From: Pseudomonas sp. B21_DOA
GTDB taxonomy: Bacteria > Pseudomonadota > Gammaproteobacteria > Pseudomonadales > Pseudomonadaceae
Reading direction: 5' to 3'
Assembly (NCBI GenBank): GCA_030544685.1
Contig: CP086683.1
Span: 248,001-312,000 of the forward strand
DNA: 64,000 bases
The notes beneath the pieces are model-generated. The model saw nothing but the letters and a program-made list of their open reading frames with translations. It was not told the origin of the DNA and ran no database searches. The translations under genes were made by a program, and so were the position numbers. Positions 36,089 to 46,562 of the stretch are shown here, in pieces (position 1 is the stretch's first letter; every line of letters begins with the position of its first letter).

Positions 36089-36610
36089 TCAGAACGGAAT
36101 ATCGTCATCGAAGCTGTCGAAATCCGGAGCCGGTTGCGGTGCGGCCTGCTGTGGCGCTGGCGGAGCCGAACGCTGCTGCGGAGCCGACTGCTGCGGGCGT
36201 GGAGCCTGCTGACGTGGCGCCTGCTGCTGGTAGTTGTTGCCGCCACCTTGTTGGTCGCCCTGTTGTGGACGGCCGCCGAGCAATTGCATGGTGCCTTGCA
36301 TGTCGACCACGATTTCAGTGGTGTAACGCTTGATGCCGTCCTTTTCCCACTCGCGGGTCTGCAGCTTGCCTTCGATGTACACCTGCGAACCCTTGCGCAG
36401 GTATTCACCGGCGATCTCGGCAACCTTGCCGAACATCGACACACGGTGCCATTCGGTCTTCTCGACCTTCTGACCGGTCTGCTTGTCGGTCCATTGTTCG
36501 CTGGTGGCCAGACTCAGGTTGGTCACGGCGTTACCGTTAGGCAGGTAGCGAACTTCGGGATCCTGGCCGCAAGTGCCGACCAATATGACTTTGTTAACCC
36601 CACGGGCCAT
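36089..36610 (-). CDS. ssb: Single-stranded DNA-binding protein
   Basis: 173 aa. The OB fold covers residues 1-110 ([57 protein letters not shown]). A Gln/Pro-rich disordered linker follows, and the protein ends in the acidic tip [11 protein letters not shown] that recruits repair and replication partners. It lies nine bases downstream of the MFS gene and back to back with the uvrA region, as in other pseudomonads. Confidence 0.97.
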   Translation of the reverse strand: MARGVNKVILVGTCGQDPEVRYLPNGNAVTNLSLATSEQWTDKQTGQKVEKTEWHRVSMFGKVAEIAGEYLRKGSQVYIEGKLQTREWEKDGIKRYTTEIVVDMQGTMQLLGGRPQQGDQQGGGNNYQQQAPRQQAPRPQQSAPQQRSAPPAPQQAAPQPAPDFDSFDDDIPF

Positions 36611-36619
36611 AACGTTCTC

Positions 36620-38017
36620 CTAAGCGTCGCACGCAGCCCCGGCCGGGTTGTTGACCAAGCGTTCGAGGGTGGTGCGATCCACTAATTCTTTGTCCAGTTT
36701 GATGTAAACAGCCGCCTCTTCCGCGACTATCACTGCATCTGTTACCCCTACCAGGGCCTTGAGGCGCTCGACCAGACCCGCTTCGCGGATCGCTTCGGGC
36801 GACAACGGCAAGCGCAGGCTCGTCACGTAGGGAGGTTCGCGCATGGTAACAGCAAAGGCCAGCCAAAGTGCAGCCAGCGCGGCGCATCCAAGGAACACAA
36901 CCGACAGACCGCCATGCTGGAACAACCAGCCGCCGAGTATCCCGCCGAGTGCCGAACCGAGGAACTGGCTGGTGGAGTACACGCCCATGGCCGTGCCCTT
37001 GCCGCCTGCCGGTGAAACCTTGCTGATCAGCGACGGCAACGAGGCCTCGAGCAGATTGAACGCGGTAAAAAACACCACCGTGCCGATCACCAGAGTGCGC
37101 AGGCTGTCGCCGAACTGCCAGAAGAATAGTTCAGTCAGCATCAGTGTCATGACGGCACCGAGCAAAACTCGTTTCATTTTGCGTCGCTTCTCGCCATAGA
37201 TGATGAAAGGGATCATGGCGAAGAACGAAATCAGCAGCGCGGTCAGGTAAACCCACCAGTGCTGCTCCTTGGGCAAGCCGGCTTTTTCCACCAGTGCCAA
37301 GGGCAAGGCGACGAAGCTCGACATCAACATGGCATGCAAGACGAAGATGCCCAGATCGAGGCGCAGCAGATCCGGGTGCTTGAGCGTCGGCATCAGTGCC
37401 TGCCGGGCGACGCCAGACTCACGGTGCTGCAACGGCCCGGTGGACTGCGGCACCATGAACATGATGATCAGGATACCGACCAGCGCCATGGCGCCCGTGG
37501 CGAGGAACAGCCCCGACAGCCCGAACGCGCTGGTCAGTAACGGCCCGACCACCATGGCCACGGCGAACGACAGGCCGATGGTCATCCCGATCATCGCCAT
37601 GGCTTTGGTGCGATGCTGTTCGCGGGTCAGATCGGACAGCAGCGCCATCACCGCTGCAGAAATCGCCCCGGCGCCCTGCAGGATCCGCCCGGCGATCACG
37701 CCCCAGATCGAATCGGCCTGGGAAGCCAGAACACTGCCGAGAGCGAAGACGATCAGGCCGAGGTAAATCACTGGCCGGCGGCCGATGCGGTCAGAAATGA
37801 TGCCGAACGGAATCTGGAAAATTGCCTGGGTCAGGCCGTAAGCGCCAATCGCCAGCCCGATCAGGGCCGGGGTCGCTCCCGCCAGATCCATGCCATAGGT
37901 CGCCAGCACCGGCAACACCATGAACATGCCAAGCATACGGAAGGCGAACACCAGGGCCAGACCGCTCGCCGCGCGGGTCTCGCTGCCACTCATGCGTTCG
38001 CTGTGGGGATCGTGCAT
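36620..38017 (-). CDS. MFS transporter, YajR-like with C-terminal ferredoxin-like domain
   Basis: 465 aa with 12 predicted membrane helices and motif A of the major facilitator family (GIISDRIGRRP between helices 2 and 3). The first helix, ALVFAFRMLGMFMVLPVLAT, is typical of the YajR group. The last 65 residues (LVERLKALVGVTDAVIVAEE, AAVYIKLDKELVDRTTLERL) form a beta-alpha-beta pattern like the YAM domain appended to E. coli YajR. The substrate is unknown. Divergent from uvrA. Confidence 0.87.
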   Translation of the reverse strand: MHDPHSERMSGSETRAASGLALVFAFRMLGMFMVLPVLATYGMDLAGATPALIGLAIGAYGLTQAIFQIPFGIISDRIGRRPVIYLGLIVFALGSVLASQADSIWGVIAGRILQGAGAISAAVMALLSDLTREQHRTKAMAMIGMTIGLSFAVAMVVGPLLTSAFGLSGLFLATGAMALVGILIIMFMVPQSTGPLQHRESGVARQALMPTLKHPDLLRLDLGIFVLHAMLMSSFVALPLALVEKAGLPKEQHWWVYLTALLISFFAMIPFIIYGEKRRKMKRVLLGAVMTLMLTELFFWQFGDSLRTLVIGTVVFFTAFNLLEASLPSLISKVSPAGGKGTAMGVYSTSQFLGSALGGILGGWLFQHGGLSVVFLGCAALAALWLAFAVTMREPPYVTSLRLPLSPEAIREAGLVERLKALVGVTDAVIVAEEAAVYIKLDKELVDRTTLERLVNNPAGAACDA

Positions 38018-38208
38018 GGAAAAACCTCGTGTGAACCGGCGGCGATTCTACCAGTCCCATCGGAAGACGGGGTATATCGCGACGCTATGACGCGTATAGA
38101 TGAAACTCTCTTCATGAACGGCAAAACGCCCTTCGTTTGATAGTGTGCATCCATCCAGTATTTGCCCGTATACTCCTACGTTTTCGACGCCCGCCGAGCG
38201 AGGCCACT

Positions 38209-41043
38209 TTGGACAAGATCCTGATACGTGGGGCCCGTACCCACAACCTGAAGAACATCGACCTGACCCTGCCACGGGACAAACTGATCGTCATCACCGG
38301 CCTGTCCGGATCCGGCAAGTCGTCCCTGGCGTTCGACACGCTGTATGCCGAAGGTCAGCGCCGCTATGTCGAATCGCTGTCGGCCTATGCCCGGCAGTTC
38401 CTGTCGATGATGGAAAAACCCGACGTCGACACCATCGAAGGCCTGTCGCCGGCGATCTCCATCGAACAGAAGTCGACCTCGCACAACCCGCGTTCCACGG
38501 TCGGCACCATCACCGAAATCTACGACTACCTGCGCTTGCTCTATGCCCGCGTCGGTACACCGCGCTGCCCGGATCACGACATCCCGCTGGAAGCGCAGAC
38601 TGTCAGCCAGATGGTCGATCTGGTGCTGGCGCAGCCGGAAGGCAGCAAGCTGATGCTGCTGGCGCCGGTGATCCGCGAACGCAAAGGCGAACACCTGTCG
38701 GTTTTCGAAGAATTGCGTGCGCAAGGTTTCGTCCGCGCCCGGGTCAACGGACGCATTTGCGAGCTCGACGAGCTGCCGAAGCTGGATAAACAAAAGAAGC
38801 ATTCGATCGATGTGATCGTTGACCGCTTCAAGGTTCGCGCTGATTTGCAGCAACGTCTGGCCGAGTCTTTCGAGACCGCGCTGAAACTCGCCGACGGCAT
38901 TGCCCTGGTGGCGCCGATGGACGACGAGCCGGGTGAAGAAATGATCTTCTCCGCACGCTTCGCCTGCCCGATCTGCGGCCACGCGATCAGCGAGCTGGAA
39001 CCCAAGCTGTTTTCCTTCAACAACCCGGCCGGCGCCTGCCCGACCTGCGACGGTCTGGGCGTGAAGCAGTTCTTTGATATCAAACGTCTGGTCAATGGCG
39101 AGCTAACACTGGCCGAGGGCGCGATACGCGGCTGGGACCGGCGCAACGTTTATTACTTCCAGATGCTCGGCTCACTTGCCTCGCACTACAAGTTCAGTCT
39201 GGACAAGCCATTCAACGACCTTAGCGCCGAGCAGCAGAAGTTCATCCTGCACGGCAGCGGCTCGCAGAATGTCGATTTCAAATACCTGAACGACCGTGGC
39301 GACATCGTCAAACGCTCGCACCCTTTCGAGGGCATCGTGCCGAACCTGGAGCGCCGTTACCGCGAAACCGAATCGGCGAGCGTGCGCGAAGAGCTGGCCA
39401 AGTTCCTCAGCCATCAGGCCTGCCCGGATTGCCGTGGCACGCGTCTGCGCCGCGAAGCACGGCACGTCTGGGTTGGCGAGAAAACCTTGCCGGCAGTGAC
39501 CAACCTGCCGATTGGCGATGCCTGCGAATATTTCGGCGCGCTGAAGATGACCGGGCGCCGCGGCGAGATCGCCGACAAGATCCTCAAGGAAATCCGCGAG
39601 CGTCTGCAGTTCCTGGTCAACGTCGGCCTCGACTATTTGTCGCTGGATCGCAGCGCCGACACCCTGTCCGGTGGCGAGGCGCAACGGATCCGTCTGGCGA
39701 GCCAGATTGGCGCGGGCCTGGTCGGCGTTCTGTATATCCTCGACGAACCGTCCATTGGCCTGCATCAGCGCGACAATGACCGCCTGCTCGGCACGCTCAA
39801 GCATTTGCGCGATATCGGCAACACGGTGATCGTGGTCGAGCACGACGAAGACGCGATTCGTCTGGCTGACTATGTCGTCGATATCGGCCCTGGCGCCGGT
39901 GTGCACGGCGGGCAGATCGTTGCCGAGGGCACGCCGGACGAAGTCATGGCGCACCCGGATTCGCTGACCGGCAAATACCTGTCCGGCCGGGTGAAGATCG
40001 AAGTGCCGGCCAAACGCACGCCGCGCAACAAGAAGCTCAACCTCTCGCTTAAAGGTGCGCGTGGCAACAACTTGCGCAATGTCGATCTGGACATCCCGAT
40101 CGGCCTGCTGACCTGCGTGACTGGCGTCTCCGGTTCTGGCAAATCGACACTGATCAACAACACGCTGTTCCCGCTGAGCGCAACGGCACTCAACGGTGCG
40201 ACCACGCTGGAAGCCGCCGCGCATGACAGCATCAAAGGTCTGGAACATCTCGACAAAGTCGTCGACATCGACCAGAGCCCGATCGGCCGTACGCCGCGTT
40301 CCAACCCGGCGACCTACACAGGGCTGTTCACACCGATCCGCGAACTGTTTGCCGGCGTGCCCGAGTCGCGCTCCCGTGGTTACGGCCCGGGGCGTTTCTC
40401 GTTCAACGTCAAGGGCGGTCGCTGCGAAGCGTGCCAGGGCGATGGCCTTATCAAGGTGGAAATGCACTTCCTGCCGGACATCTATGTGCCCTGTGATGTG
40501 TGCAAGAGCAAGCGCTACAACCGCGAAACCCTTGAGATCAAATACAAGGGCAAGAGCATCCACGAAACCCTCGAAATGACCATCGAGGAAGCGCGGGAGT
40601 TCTTCGACGCGGTGCCGGCACTGGCGCGCAAGCTGCAGACGTTGATGGATGTTGGCCTGTCGTACATCAAGCTGGGGCAGTCGGCGACGACCTTGTCCGG
40701 TGGTGAAGCACAGCGGGTCAAGTTGTCGCGAGAACTGTCCAAACGCGATACCGGCAAGACTCTGTACATCCTCGACGAACCGACCACCGGCCTGCACTTC
40801 GCCGATATCCAGCAATTGCTCGACGTTCTGCATCGCCTGCGCGACCACGGCAATACCGTGGTGGTGATCGAGCACAACCTTGATGTGATCAAGACCGCTG
40901 ACTGGCTGGTGGACCTCGGTCCTGAAGGCGGTTCCAAGGGCGGGCAGATCATCGCCACCGGTACGCCGGAAGAAGTGGCCGAGATGAAGCAATCTCACAC
41001 CGGCCATTATCTCAAGCCGCTGCTGATCCGCGATCGGGCCTGA
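38209..41043 (+). CDS. uvrA: Excinuclease ABC subunit A
   Basis: 944 aa from a TTG start (TTGGACAAGATC) with GAGCGAGG as ribosome site. An ATG 24 codons upstream exists, but the family begins at [18 protein letters not shown]. Damage sensor of nucleotide excision repair. Two ABC ATPase halves: Walker [13 protein letters not shown] and [12 protein letters not shown], signatures [12 protein letters not shown] and [12 protein letters not shown]. Two zinc modules: CPICGH...CPTCDG and CEACQG...CDVCKS. A possible -10 TATACT lies at 38169-38174. I found no good CTGT-N8-ACAG LexA box. Confidence 0.97.
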   Translation: MDKILIRGARTHNLKNIDLTLPRDKLIVITGLSGSGKSSLAFDTLYAEGQRRYVESLSAYARQFLSMMEKPDVDTIEGLSPAISIEQKSTSHNPRSTVGTITEIYDYLRLLYARVGTPRCPDHDIPLEAQTVSQMVDLVLAQPEGSKLMLLAPVIRERKGEHLSVFEELRAQGFVRARVNGRICELDELPKLDKQKKHSIDVIVDRFKVRADLQQRLAESFETALKLADGIALVAPMDDEPGEEMIFSARFACPICGHAISELEPKLFSFNNPAGACPTCDGLGVKQFFDIKRLVNGELTLAEGAIRGWDRRNVYYFQMLGSLASHYKFSLDKPFNDLSAEQQKFILHGSGSQNVDFKYLNDRGDIVKRSHPFEGIVPNLERRYRETESASVREELAKFLSHQACPDCRGTRLRREARHVWVGEKTLPAVTNLPIGDACEYFGALKMTGRRGEIADKILKEIRERLQFLVNVGLDYLSLDRSADTLSGGEAQRIRLASQIGAGLVGVLYILDEPSIGLHQRDNDRLLGTLKHLRDIGNTVIVVEHDEDAIRLADYVVDIGPGAGVHGGQIVAEGTPDEVMAHPDSLTGKYLSGRVKIEVPAKRTPRNKKLNLSLKGARGNNLRNVDLDIPIGLLTCVTGVSGSGKSTLINNTLFPLSATALNGATTLEAAAHDSIKGLEHLDKVVDIDQSPIGRTPRSNPATYTGLFTPIRELFAGVPESRSRGYGPGRFSFNVKGGRCEACQGDGLIKVEMHFLPDIYVPCDVCKSKRYNRETLEIKYKGKSIHETLEMTIEEAREFFDAVPALARKLQTLMDVGLSYIKLGQSATTLSGGEAQRVKLSRELSKRDTGKTLYILDEPTTGLHFADIQQLLDVLHRLRDHGNTVVVIEHNLDVIKTADWLVDLGPEGGSKGGQIIATGTPEEVAEMKQSHTGHYLKPLLIRDRA

Positions 41044-41055
41044 CCGCCAGGCATG

Positions 41056-41095
41056 AAAAAGCCCCTGTCACCGTTGAAGTGACAGGGGCTTTTTT
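41056..41095 (+). terminator. Rho-independent terminator of uvrA
   Basis: AAAAAGCCCCTGTCAC / GTGACAGGGGCTTTTTT stem with a CGTTGAA loop, 12 bp after uvrA and before the convergent bfr gene; it can work both ways. Confidence 0.95.
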
Positions 41096-41108
41096 ATAGC
41101 CGTTGCAA

Positions 41109-41576
41109 TCAGGACGCGTGGGATTGCAGGTAGTTCTCGAGACCGATCAGTTTGATCAGGCCCAGCTGCTTTTCCAGCCAGTAGGTGTGATCTTCTTCGG
41201 TGTCATTGAGTTGAACCCGCAGAATCTCACGGCTAACGTAGTCCTTGTGTTGCTCGCAAAGCTCGATGCCTTTGCACAGCGCAGCGCGGACTTTGTATTC
41301 GAGGCGCAGATCAGCTTCGAGCATCGAAGGCACCGTGGTGCCGACATCCAGATCATCCGGACGCATGCGCGGCGTACCTTCGAGCATCAGAATCCGCCGC
41401 ATCAATGCATCGGCGTGGCCGGCTTCTTCTTCCATCTCGTGGTTGATGCGCTCGTAGAGCTTGGTGAACCCCCAGTCCTCATACATCCGCGAATGAACGA
41501 AATATTGATCACGCGCGGCCAGTTCGCCGGTCAGCAACGTATTGAGGTAATCGATTACATCTGGGTGGCCTTGCAT
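41109..41576 (-). CDS. bfr: Bacterioferritin-family iron store without the heme-ligand Met
   Basis: 155 aa from [18 protein letters not shown]; the upstream in-frame ATG gives an unconserved leader. The ferroxidase ligands are in place (Glu18, Glu51, His54, and later Glu and His in [16 protein letters not shown]). Position 52, the Met that binds heme between subunits in true bacterioferritins, is Ala ([10 protein letters not shown]). This is the form of P. aeruginosa PA4235, renamed FtnA for that reason. It stores iron, oxidising ferrous to ferric in a 24-mer. It lies downstream of katA, past a terminator. Confidence 0.94.
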   Translation of the reverse strand: MQGHPDVIDYLNTLLTGELAARDQYFVHSRMYEDWGFTKLYERINHEMEEEAGHADALMRRILMLEGTPRMRPDDLDVGTTVPSMLEADLRLEYKVRAALCKGIELCEQHKDYVSREILRVQLNDTEEDHTYWLEKQLGLIKLIGLENYLQSHAS

Positions 41577-41687
41577 CGCCCTACATCTCCCTTCCTGAAA
41601 GTCTGTAGTTTGAACCAACATGACCGGAAGGTCACTCACGAAGCGCAATAAAAGCGAAGATATTCTGAGAAAAGCAGGCCAAATAAC

Positions 41688-41714
41688 GCAAAAACCGCCC
41701 AAATGAGGGCGGTT
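41688..41714 (-). terminator. Rho-independent terminator of katA
   Basis: On the minus strand, AACCGCCC / GGGCGGTT with loop TCATTT followed by TTTTTG, 12 bases after the katA stop. bfr therefore probably has its own promoter in 41577-41687. Confidence 0.92.
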
Positions 41715-41725
41715 CTGCTTCTCGT

Positions 41726-43180
41726 TTAGACTTCGTTAAGCTGTACGTTAAGCAGCTTTGCGATTGCTTCTCCATACGCCGGATCGGCTTTGTAGAAATG
41801 TTGCAGCTGGCGATCGACGACATCGCTGGAAACACCTGCCATGGCACCAGCGATGTTGCTGACCAGCAACGCCCTCTGCTCATCGCTCATCAAGCGGAAC
41901 AAGGCACCGGCATGGCTGTAGTAGTCGGTGTCTTCCCGGTGATCATAACGATCAGCGGCACCGCTCAAGGCCAGCGCTGGTTCAGCGTAGTGTGGCGCTT
42001 GTTTCGGCGATTCAACGTAGCTGTTCGGTTCATAGTTCGGCGCCGCGCCGCCGTTGCTGCCGAAAGCCATGGAGCCGTCACGCTGATAAGTATTCACCGG
42101 GCTGCGCGGCGCGTTCACCGGCAATTGCTGGTGATTGGTGCCCACACGGTAGCGGTGCGCGTCAGCGTAGGCGAATACGCGACCTTGCAGCATGCGGTCC
42201 GGCGACAGACCGACGCCTGGCACCATGTTGCTCGGGCCAAATGCAGCCTGCTCGACCTCAGCGAAGTAATTCAGCGGATTGCGGTTCAACTCCAGTTCAC
42301 CGACTTCGATCAGCGGGAACTCTTTCTGCGACCAGGTCTTGGTCACGTCGAACGGATTCTCGTAATGAGCCGCCGCCTGGGCTTCGGTCATGATCTGAAT
42401 GCACACGCGCCATTTCGGGAATTCACCGCGCTCGATGGCCTCGAACAGGTCACGCTGCGCATAGTCCGGGTCGGTACCGGCCAAACGGGCAGCCTCGGCT
42501 GGTGCCAGGTTCTTGATGCCTTGCTGAGTCTTGTAGTGCCACTTCACCCAGTGACGCTCGCCTTTGGCGTTGATCAGGCTGTAGGTGTGGCTACCGAAGC
42601 CGTGCATGTGACGATAGCCGTCAGGGATGCCCCTATCAGAAAACAGAATGGTGACCTGGTGCAGCGCCTCAGGCGAATGCGACCAGAAATCCCACATCAT
42701 CTGCGCGCTTTTCAGGTTGCTTTGCGGCAGACGCTTTTGCGTGTGGATAAAGTCAGGAAATTTCAGCGGATCGCGGATGAAGAACACTGGCGTGTTGTTG
42801 CCGACGATGTCCCAATTGCCTTCTTCGGTGTAGAACTTCAAGGCGAAACCGCGCGGATCGCGCTCGGTGTCGGCCGAACCACGCTCGCCACCCACGGTAG
42901 AAAAGCGCAGAAAGGTTGGCGTTTGTTTGCCTACCGACTCGAACAACTTCGCACTGGTGTATTCAGTAATGTCACGGGTAACGGTGAACGTGCCGTAGGC
43001 GCCCGAGCCTTTAGCGTGGACACGGCGCTCAGGAATGTTTTCACGGTTGAAGTGCGCGAGCTTTTCGATCAGATGGAAATCGTCGAGAAGCAGCGGACCG
43101 CGTGGGCCGGCGGAACGGGAATTCTGGTTATCAGCAACTGGCGCGCCACTCGCGGTTGTAAGCGTCTTGGTCTGGCTCAT
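41726..43180 (-). CDS. katA: Heme catalase KatA (small-subunit type)
   Basis: 484 aa, breaks down hydrogen peroxide. The distal His motif is in [16 protein letters not shown]. The core has [20 protein letters not shown] and [19 protein letters not shown], and the proximal heme Tyr lies in [14 protein letters not shown]. There is no signal peptide, so it is cytoplasmic. Monocistronic by its terminator, with bfr next on the same strand. This is the peroxide-and-iron pairing also found in P. aeruginosa. An OxyR-like half-site lies upstream. Confidence 0.96.
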   Translation of the reverse strand: MSQTKTLTTASGAPVADNQNSRSAGPRGPLLLDDFHLIEKLAHFNRENIPERRVHAKGSGAYGTFTVTRDITEYTSAKLFESVGKQTPTFLRFSTVGGERGSADTERDPRGFALKFYTEEGNWDIVGNNTPVFFIRDPLKFPDFIHTQKRLPQSNLKSAQMMWDFWSHSPEALHQVTILFSDRGIPDGYRHMHGFGSHTYSLINAKGERHWVKWHYKTQQGIKNLAPAEAARLAGTDPDYAQRDLFEAIERGEFPKWRVCIQIMTEAQAAAHYENPFDVTKTWSQKEFPLIEVGELELNRNPLNYFAEVEQAAFGPSNMVPGVGLSPDRMLQGRVFAYADAHRYRVGTNHQQLPVNAPRSPVNTYQRDGSMAFGSNGGAAPNYEPNSYVESPKQAPHYAEPALALSGAADRYDHREDTDYYSHAGALFRLMSDEQRALLVSNIAGAMAGVSSDVVDRQLQHFYKADPAYGEAIAKLLNVQLNEV

Positions 43181-43284
43181 GCGGTCTTCTTCCTCTGTCA
43201 GTCTTGAACTGCCGGCTAATGGGCTTGGCGGGAAGTATTGATCATCGACGTTACAGCTACAAATTCATTAACTTGCAGGTATCG

Positions 43285-43303
43285 ATAGATAATTACTAAT
43301 TAT
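43285..43303 (-). promoter_or_regulatory. Candidate OxyR half-site / palindrome upstream of katA
   Basis: ATAG-N7-CTAA (43285-43299) matches the OxyR half-operator ATAG-N7-CTAT in 7 of 8 positions. It overlaps a perfect inverted repeat ATAATTA-C-TAATTAT (43289-43303), about 105 bp upstream of katA. The second OxyR half is not seen, so the assignment is weak. Confidence 0.35.
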
Positions 43304-43373
43304 GTTTTCCCGGCACATAGTGGCAGTTCAACCATGTCAGAAACTTGTACGGACGGCGCATTTCTTCCAGGCA

Positions 43374-43404
43374 CAAAAAACCGGGCACTAGGCCCGGTTC
43401 TTTG
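43374..43404 (-). terminator. Rho-independent terminator of the alpha operon
   Basis: CCGGGC / GCCCGG stem with a four-base loop. On the minus strand it is followed by TTTTTTGTGCC, 16 bp after the rplQ stop. Confidence 0.92.
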
Positions 43405-43419
43405 TTTCAGACTGACGTC

Positions 43420-43806
43420 TTACTCGGCGGATACAGCTTCGCCAGCAGTAGCACGATCAACCAACTCGACGTACGCCATAGGCGCGTTGTCGCCAGCGCG
43501 GAAACCGCACTTGAGGATGCGCAGGTAGCCACCCTCACGGGTAGCGTAACGCTTGCCCAGGTCGTTGAAGAGCTTACCAACGATAGCTTTCGAACGAGTA
43601 CGGTCGAAAGCCAGACGGCGGTTAGCCAGGCTGTCTGTCTTGGCCAGAGTGATCAGCGGCTCGGCAACGCGGCGCAGTTCTTTGGCTTTTGGCAGAGTAG
43701 TTTTGATCAGCTCGTGCTCGAACAGCGACACCGCCATGTTTTGGAACATGGCCTTGCGGTGCGAGCTGGTGCGGCTCAGGTGACGACCACTTTTACGATG
43801 ACGCAT
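43420..43806 (-). CDS. rplQ: 50S ribosomal protein L17
   Basis: 128 aa. [20 protein letters not shown] is the invariant L17 start, and [15 protein letters not shown] and [20 protein letters not shown] are present. L17 lies at the peptide exit of the large subunit. Last gene of the rpsM-rpsK-rpsD-rpoA-rplQ (alpha) operon, 42 bp after rpoA and followed by a terminator. Confidence 0.98.
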
Positions 43807-43848
43807 GGTTCATTCCTTACCAAACACTACGTTCGGTGATTACGACGA

Positions 43849-44850
43849 TCAGGCAGTCGCCTTGTCGTCCTTCTTAAGACTTGCAGGCGGCCAGTTGTCG
43901 AGGCGCATGCCGAGGGACAGACCGCGGGAGGCCAGAACGTCCTTGATTTCAGTCAAGGATTTCTTGCCCAGGTTCGGAGTCTTCAACAGCTCTACTTCGG
44001 TACGCTGAATCAGGTCGCCGATGTAGTAGATGTTTTCCGCCTTAAGGCAGTTAGCCGAACGTACAGTCAGTTCCAGATCGTCAACCGGGCGAAGCAGGAT
44101 CGGATCGATCTCGTCTTCCTGCTCGACAACCAGCGGCTCACTTTCACCTTTGAGGTCGACGAACGCAGCCAGCTGCTGTTGCAGGATGGTTGCAGCGCGA
44201 CGGATAGCCTCTTCAGGATCCAGGGTACCGTTGGTTTCCAGATCAATAACCAGCTTGTCCAGGTTGGTACGCTGCTCGACACGGGCGTTTTCCACCACGT
44301 AAGCGATACGGCGAACCGGGCTGAACGAAGAGTCGAGCTGCAAGCGACCGATGCTGCGGCTTTCGTCTTCATCGCTCTGACGCGAGTCGGCTGGTTCATA
44401 ACCACGACCACGAGCTACGGTGAGCTTCATGTTCAGGGCGCCGTTAGACGCCAGGTTAGCGATTACGTGATCGGGATTAACGATCTCGACATCATGATCC
44501 AGCTGAATATCGGCAGCGGTAACCACCCCCGAACCCTTCTTCGACAAGGTCAGCGTAACTTCGTCACGACCGTGCAGCTTGATGGCCAGACCTTTAAGGT
44601 TCAACAGGATTTCAATTACGTCTTCCTGTACACCTTCGATGGCGCTGTACTCGTGGAGCACACCGTCAATCTCGGCCTCGACTACTGCGCAGCCGGGCAT
44701 TGAGGACAACAGGATGCGGCGCAGCGCGTTGCCCAGGGTGTGGCCAAAACCACGCTCGAGAGGCTCGAGAGTGATCTTGGCGCGGGTTGGACTGACAACC
44801 TGCACATCAATGTGGCGGGGTGTCAGGAACTCATTTACCGAAATCTGCAT
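43849..44850 (-). CDS. rpoA: RNA polymerase alpha subunit
   Basis: 333 aa. The N-terminal domain (about 1-235) dimerises to seed polymerase assembly ([20 protein letters not shown] is the diagnostic stretch). An acidic linker leads to the C-terminal domain (about 250-320) that binds UP elements and activators ([37 protein letters not shown]). Its place between rpsD and rplQ is the usual one. Confidence 0.98.
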   Translation of the reverse strand: MQISVNEFLTPRHIDVQVVSPTRAKITLEPLERGFGHTLGNALRRILLSSMPGCAVVEAEIDGVLHEYSAIEGVQEDVIEILLNLKGLAIKLHGRDEVTLTLSKKGSGVVTAADIQLDHDVEIVNPDHVIANLASNGALNMKLTVARGRGYEPADSRQSDEDESRSIGRLQLDSSFSPVRRIAYVVENARVEQRTNLDKLVIDLETNGTLDPEEAIRRAATILQQQLAAFVDLKGESEPLVVEQEDEIDPILLRPVDDLELTVRSANCLKAENIYYIGDLIQRTEVELLKTPNLGKKSLTEIKDVLASRGLSLGMRLDNWPPASLKKDDKATA

Positions 44851-44872
44851 GGATGCACCTATTTTCTAGCCC

Positions 44873-45493
44873 TTACTTGGAGTAGAGCTCGACAATCAGG
44901 CTTTCGTTGATGTCGGCGGACAGATCACTGCGAGCAGGAACGTTCTTGAAAACGCCCGACTTCTTCTCAGTGTCTACTTCTACCCATTCTACGCGGCCAC
45001 GTTGGGCACACAGATCGAGAGCTTGGACAATGCGAAGTTGGTTTTTTGCTTTCTCGCGAACTGCAACCACGTCACCAGCACGAACCTGATACGACGGAAC
45101 GTTTACGGTCTGACCGTTAACGCTGATCGACTTGTGCGATACCAGTTGACGGGATTCGGCACGAGTCGAACCAAAGCCCATACGGTATACAACGTTGTCC
45201 AGACGGCATTCGAGCAGTTGCAGCAGGTTTTCACCGGTTGCACCTTTCTTGCCAGCAGCTTCTTTGTAGTAGCCGCTGAACTGGCGCTCGAGAACGCCGT
45301 AGATACGACGGACCTTCTGCTTTTCACGCAGTTGGGTGCCGTAGTCGGACTGGCGACCGCGGCGTTGGCCGTGGATACCAGGTGCTGCTTCAATGTTGCA
45401 CTTCGATTCGATCGCGCGCACGCCGCTCTTCAGGAAGAGATCGGTGCCTTCGCGACGAGCGAGTTTGCATTTTGGACCAATGTAACGAGCCAT
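44873..45493 (-). CDS. rpsD: 30S ribosomal protein S4
   Basis: 206 aa. [19 protein letters not shown] start; the S4 RNA-binding domain is in the second half ([38 protein letters not shown]). S4 nucleates 16S rRNA folding and in E. coli represses the alpha operon by binding the rpsM leader. Third gene of that operon here. Confidence 0.98.
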   Translation of the reverse strand: MARYIGPKCKLARREGTDLFLKSGVRAIESKCNIEAAPGIHGQRRGRQSDYGTQLREKQKVRRIYGVLERQFSGYYKEAAGKKGATGENLLQLLECRLDNVVYRMGFGSTRAESRQLVSHKSISVNGQTVNVPSYQVRAGDVVAVREKAKNQLRIVQALDLCAQRGRVEWVEVDTEKKSGVFKNVPARSDLSADINESLIVELYSK

Positions 45494-45511
45494 TCTTTAC
45501 AATCTCCTGGA

Positions 45512-45901
45512 TTACACGCGGCGCTTCTTCGGCGGACGGCACCCGTTGTGCGGGATTGGCGTCACGTCGGTGATGCTGGCGATCTTGTAGCCACAGCCGT
45601 TCAAAGCGCGGACTGCGGATTCACGACCTGGACCTGGACCCTTGACGTTGACGTCGAGGTTTTTCAGGCCGTATTCCAGCGCAGCTTGACCAGCACGCTC
45701 AGCAGCTACTTGAGCAGCGAACGGGGTGGACTTGCGGGAACCGCGGAAACCCGAACCACCGGAGGTAGCCCAGGAAAGAGCGTTACCTTGACGGTCGGTA
45801 ATGGTCACGATGGTGTTGTTAAAAGATGCATGGATGTGGGCGATGCCATCAACCACTGTCTTTTTAACTTTTTTACGAGGACGAGCAGCAGGTTTTGCCA
45901 T
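45512..45901 (-). CDS. rpsK: 30S ribosomal protein S11
   Basis: 129 aa. The sequence [19 protein letters not shown] and the basic C-terminus [16 protein letters not shown] are typical of S11. It lines the platform where mRNA and the anticodon of the E-site tRNA pass. 30 bp after rpsM. Confidence 0.98.
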   Translation of the reverse strand: MAKPAARPRKKVKKTVVDGIAHIHASFNNTIVTITDRQGNALSWATSGGSGFRGSRKSTPFAAQVAAERAGQAALEYGLKNLDVNVKGPGPGRESAVRALNGCGYKIASITDVTPIPHNGCRPPKKRRV

Positions 45902-45931
45902 GATTAAATTCCTGTCGATTCGCTGGGGCGA

Positions 45932-46288
45932 TTACTTGCGGATCGGCTTACGCGGACCTTTACGGGTACGCGCGTTGGTCTTGGTACGCTGACCGCGTAC
46001 TGGCAGACCACGACGATGACGCAGACCGCGATAGCAACCGAGGTCCATCAAGCGCTTGATTTTCATGTTGATTTCGCGACGCAGGTCACCTTCAGTGGTG
46101 AACTTCGCCACTTCGCCACGCAGCTGTTCAATTTGCTCGTCGCTCAGATCTTTGATCTTTGCTGCTGGGTTTACCCCAGTCACTGCACAGATCTTCTGCG
46201 CAGTAGTGCGACCAACACCATAGATGTAGGTCAGCGAGATAACAGTATGCTTGTTATCTGGAATGTTAACGCCTGCAATACGGGCCAT
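45932..46288 (-). CDS. rpsM: 30S ribosomal protein S13
   Basis: 118 aa. [20 protein letters not shown] start, [20 protein letters not shown] near the end. S13 sits in the head of the small subunit and contacts tRNA and L5. First gene of the alpha operon; the 130-bp leader behind rpmJ holds the hairpin at 46377-46400 and is where an S4 control element would be expected. Confidence 0.98.
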   Translation of the reverse strand: MARIAGVNIPDNKHTVISLTYIYGVGRTTAQKICAVTGVNPAAKIKDLSDEQIEQLRGEVAKFTTEGDLRREINMKIKRLMDLGCYRGLRHRRGLPVRGQRTKTNARTRKGPRKPIRK

Positions 46289-46376
46289 TCAGTGGGACTC
46301 CAATTGACAGCTACCTACGCCCCGGAAGCCAAGAAATAGGGCGCGAGATAATATCGCTGTAATAACAAATAATCAA

Positions 46377-46400
46377 CCCGGTAGCGCACTAGCTACCGGG
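46377..46400 (-). terminator. Hairpin between rpmJ and rpsM (possible attenuator)
   Basis: A 9-bp perfect stem CCCGGTAGC / GCTACCGGG with a 6-nt loop. On the minus strand it is followed by the T-rich TTGATTATTTGTT, 19 bp after the rpmJ stop. It marks the spc/alpha operon border and may terminate part of the transcripts. Confidence 0.65.
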
Positions 46401-46418
46401 CTTGAAGCACAATCACAC

Positions 46419-46535
46419 TCAGCCTTGGCGCTGTTTGTGACGCGGTTCCGCGCTGCAAATTACTCGAACAACACCTTCGCGGCGAATAATCTTGCAGTTA
46501 CGGCACAGCTTTTTCACCGATGCACGAACTTTCAT
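46419..46535 (-). CDS. rpmJ: 50S ribosomal protein L36
   Basis: 38 aa, [20 protein letters not shown]... ending RHKQRQG. Zinc-ribbon residues Cys11, Cys14, Cys27 and His33 are all present, so this is the zinc-binding (C+) form. Pseudomonads usually hold a second, zinc-free L36 under Zur control elsewhere. It lies 27 bp after secY. Confidence 0.97.
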
Positions 46536-46562
46536 CACCAACTCCTCGAACCTTATGGGTAC

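Noticed and set aside
38018-38208. LexA box before uvrA.
   Set aside because: No CTGT-N8-ACAG match with acceptable deviation was found; the partial symmetry around GTATTTGCCCGTATAC is not a LexA motif.
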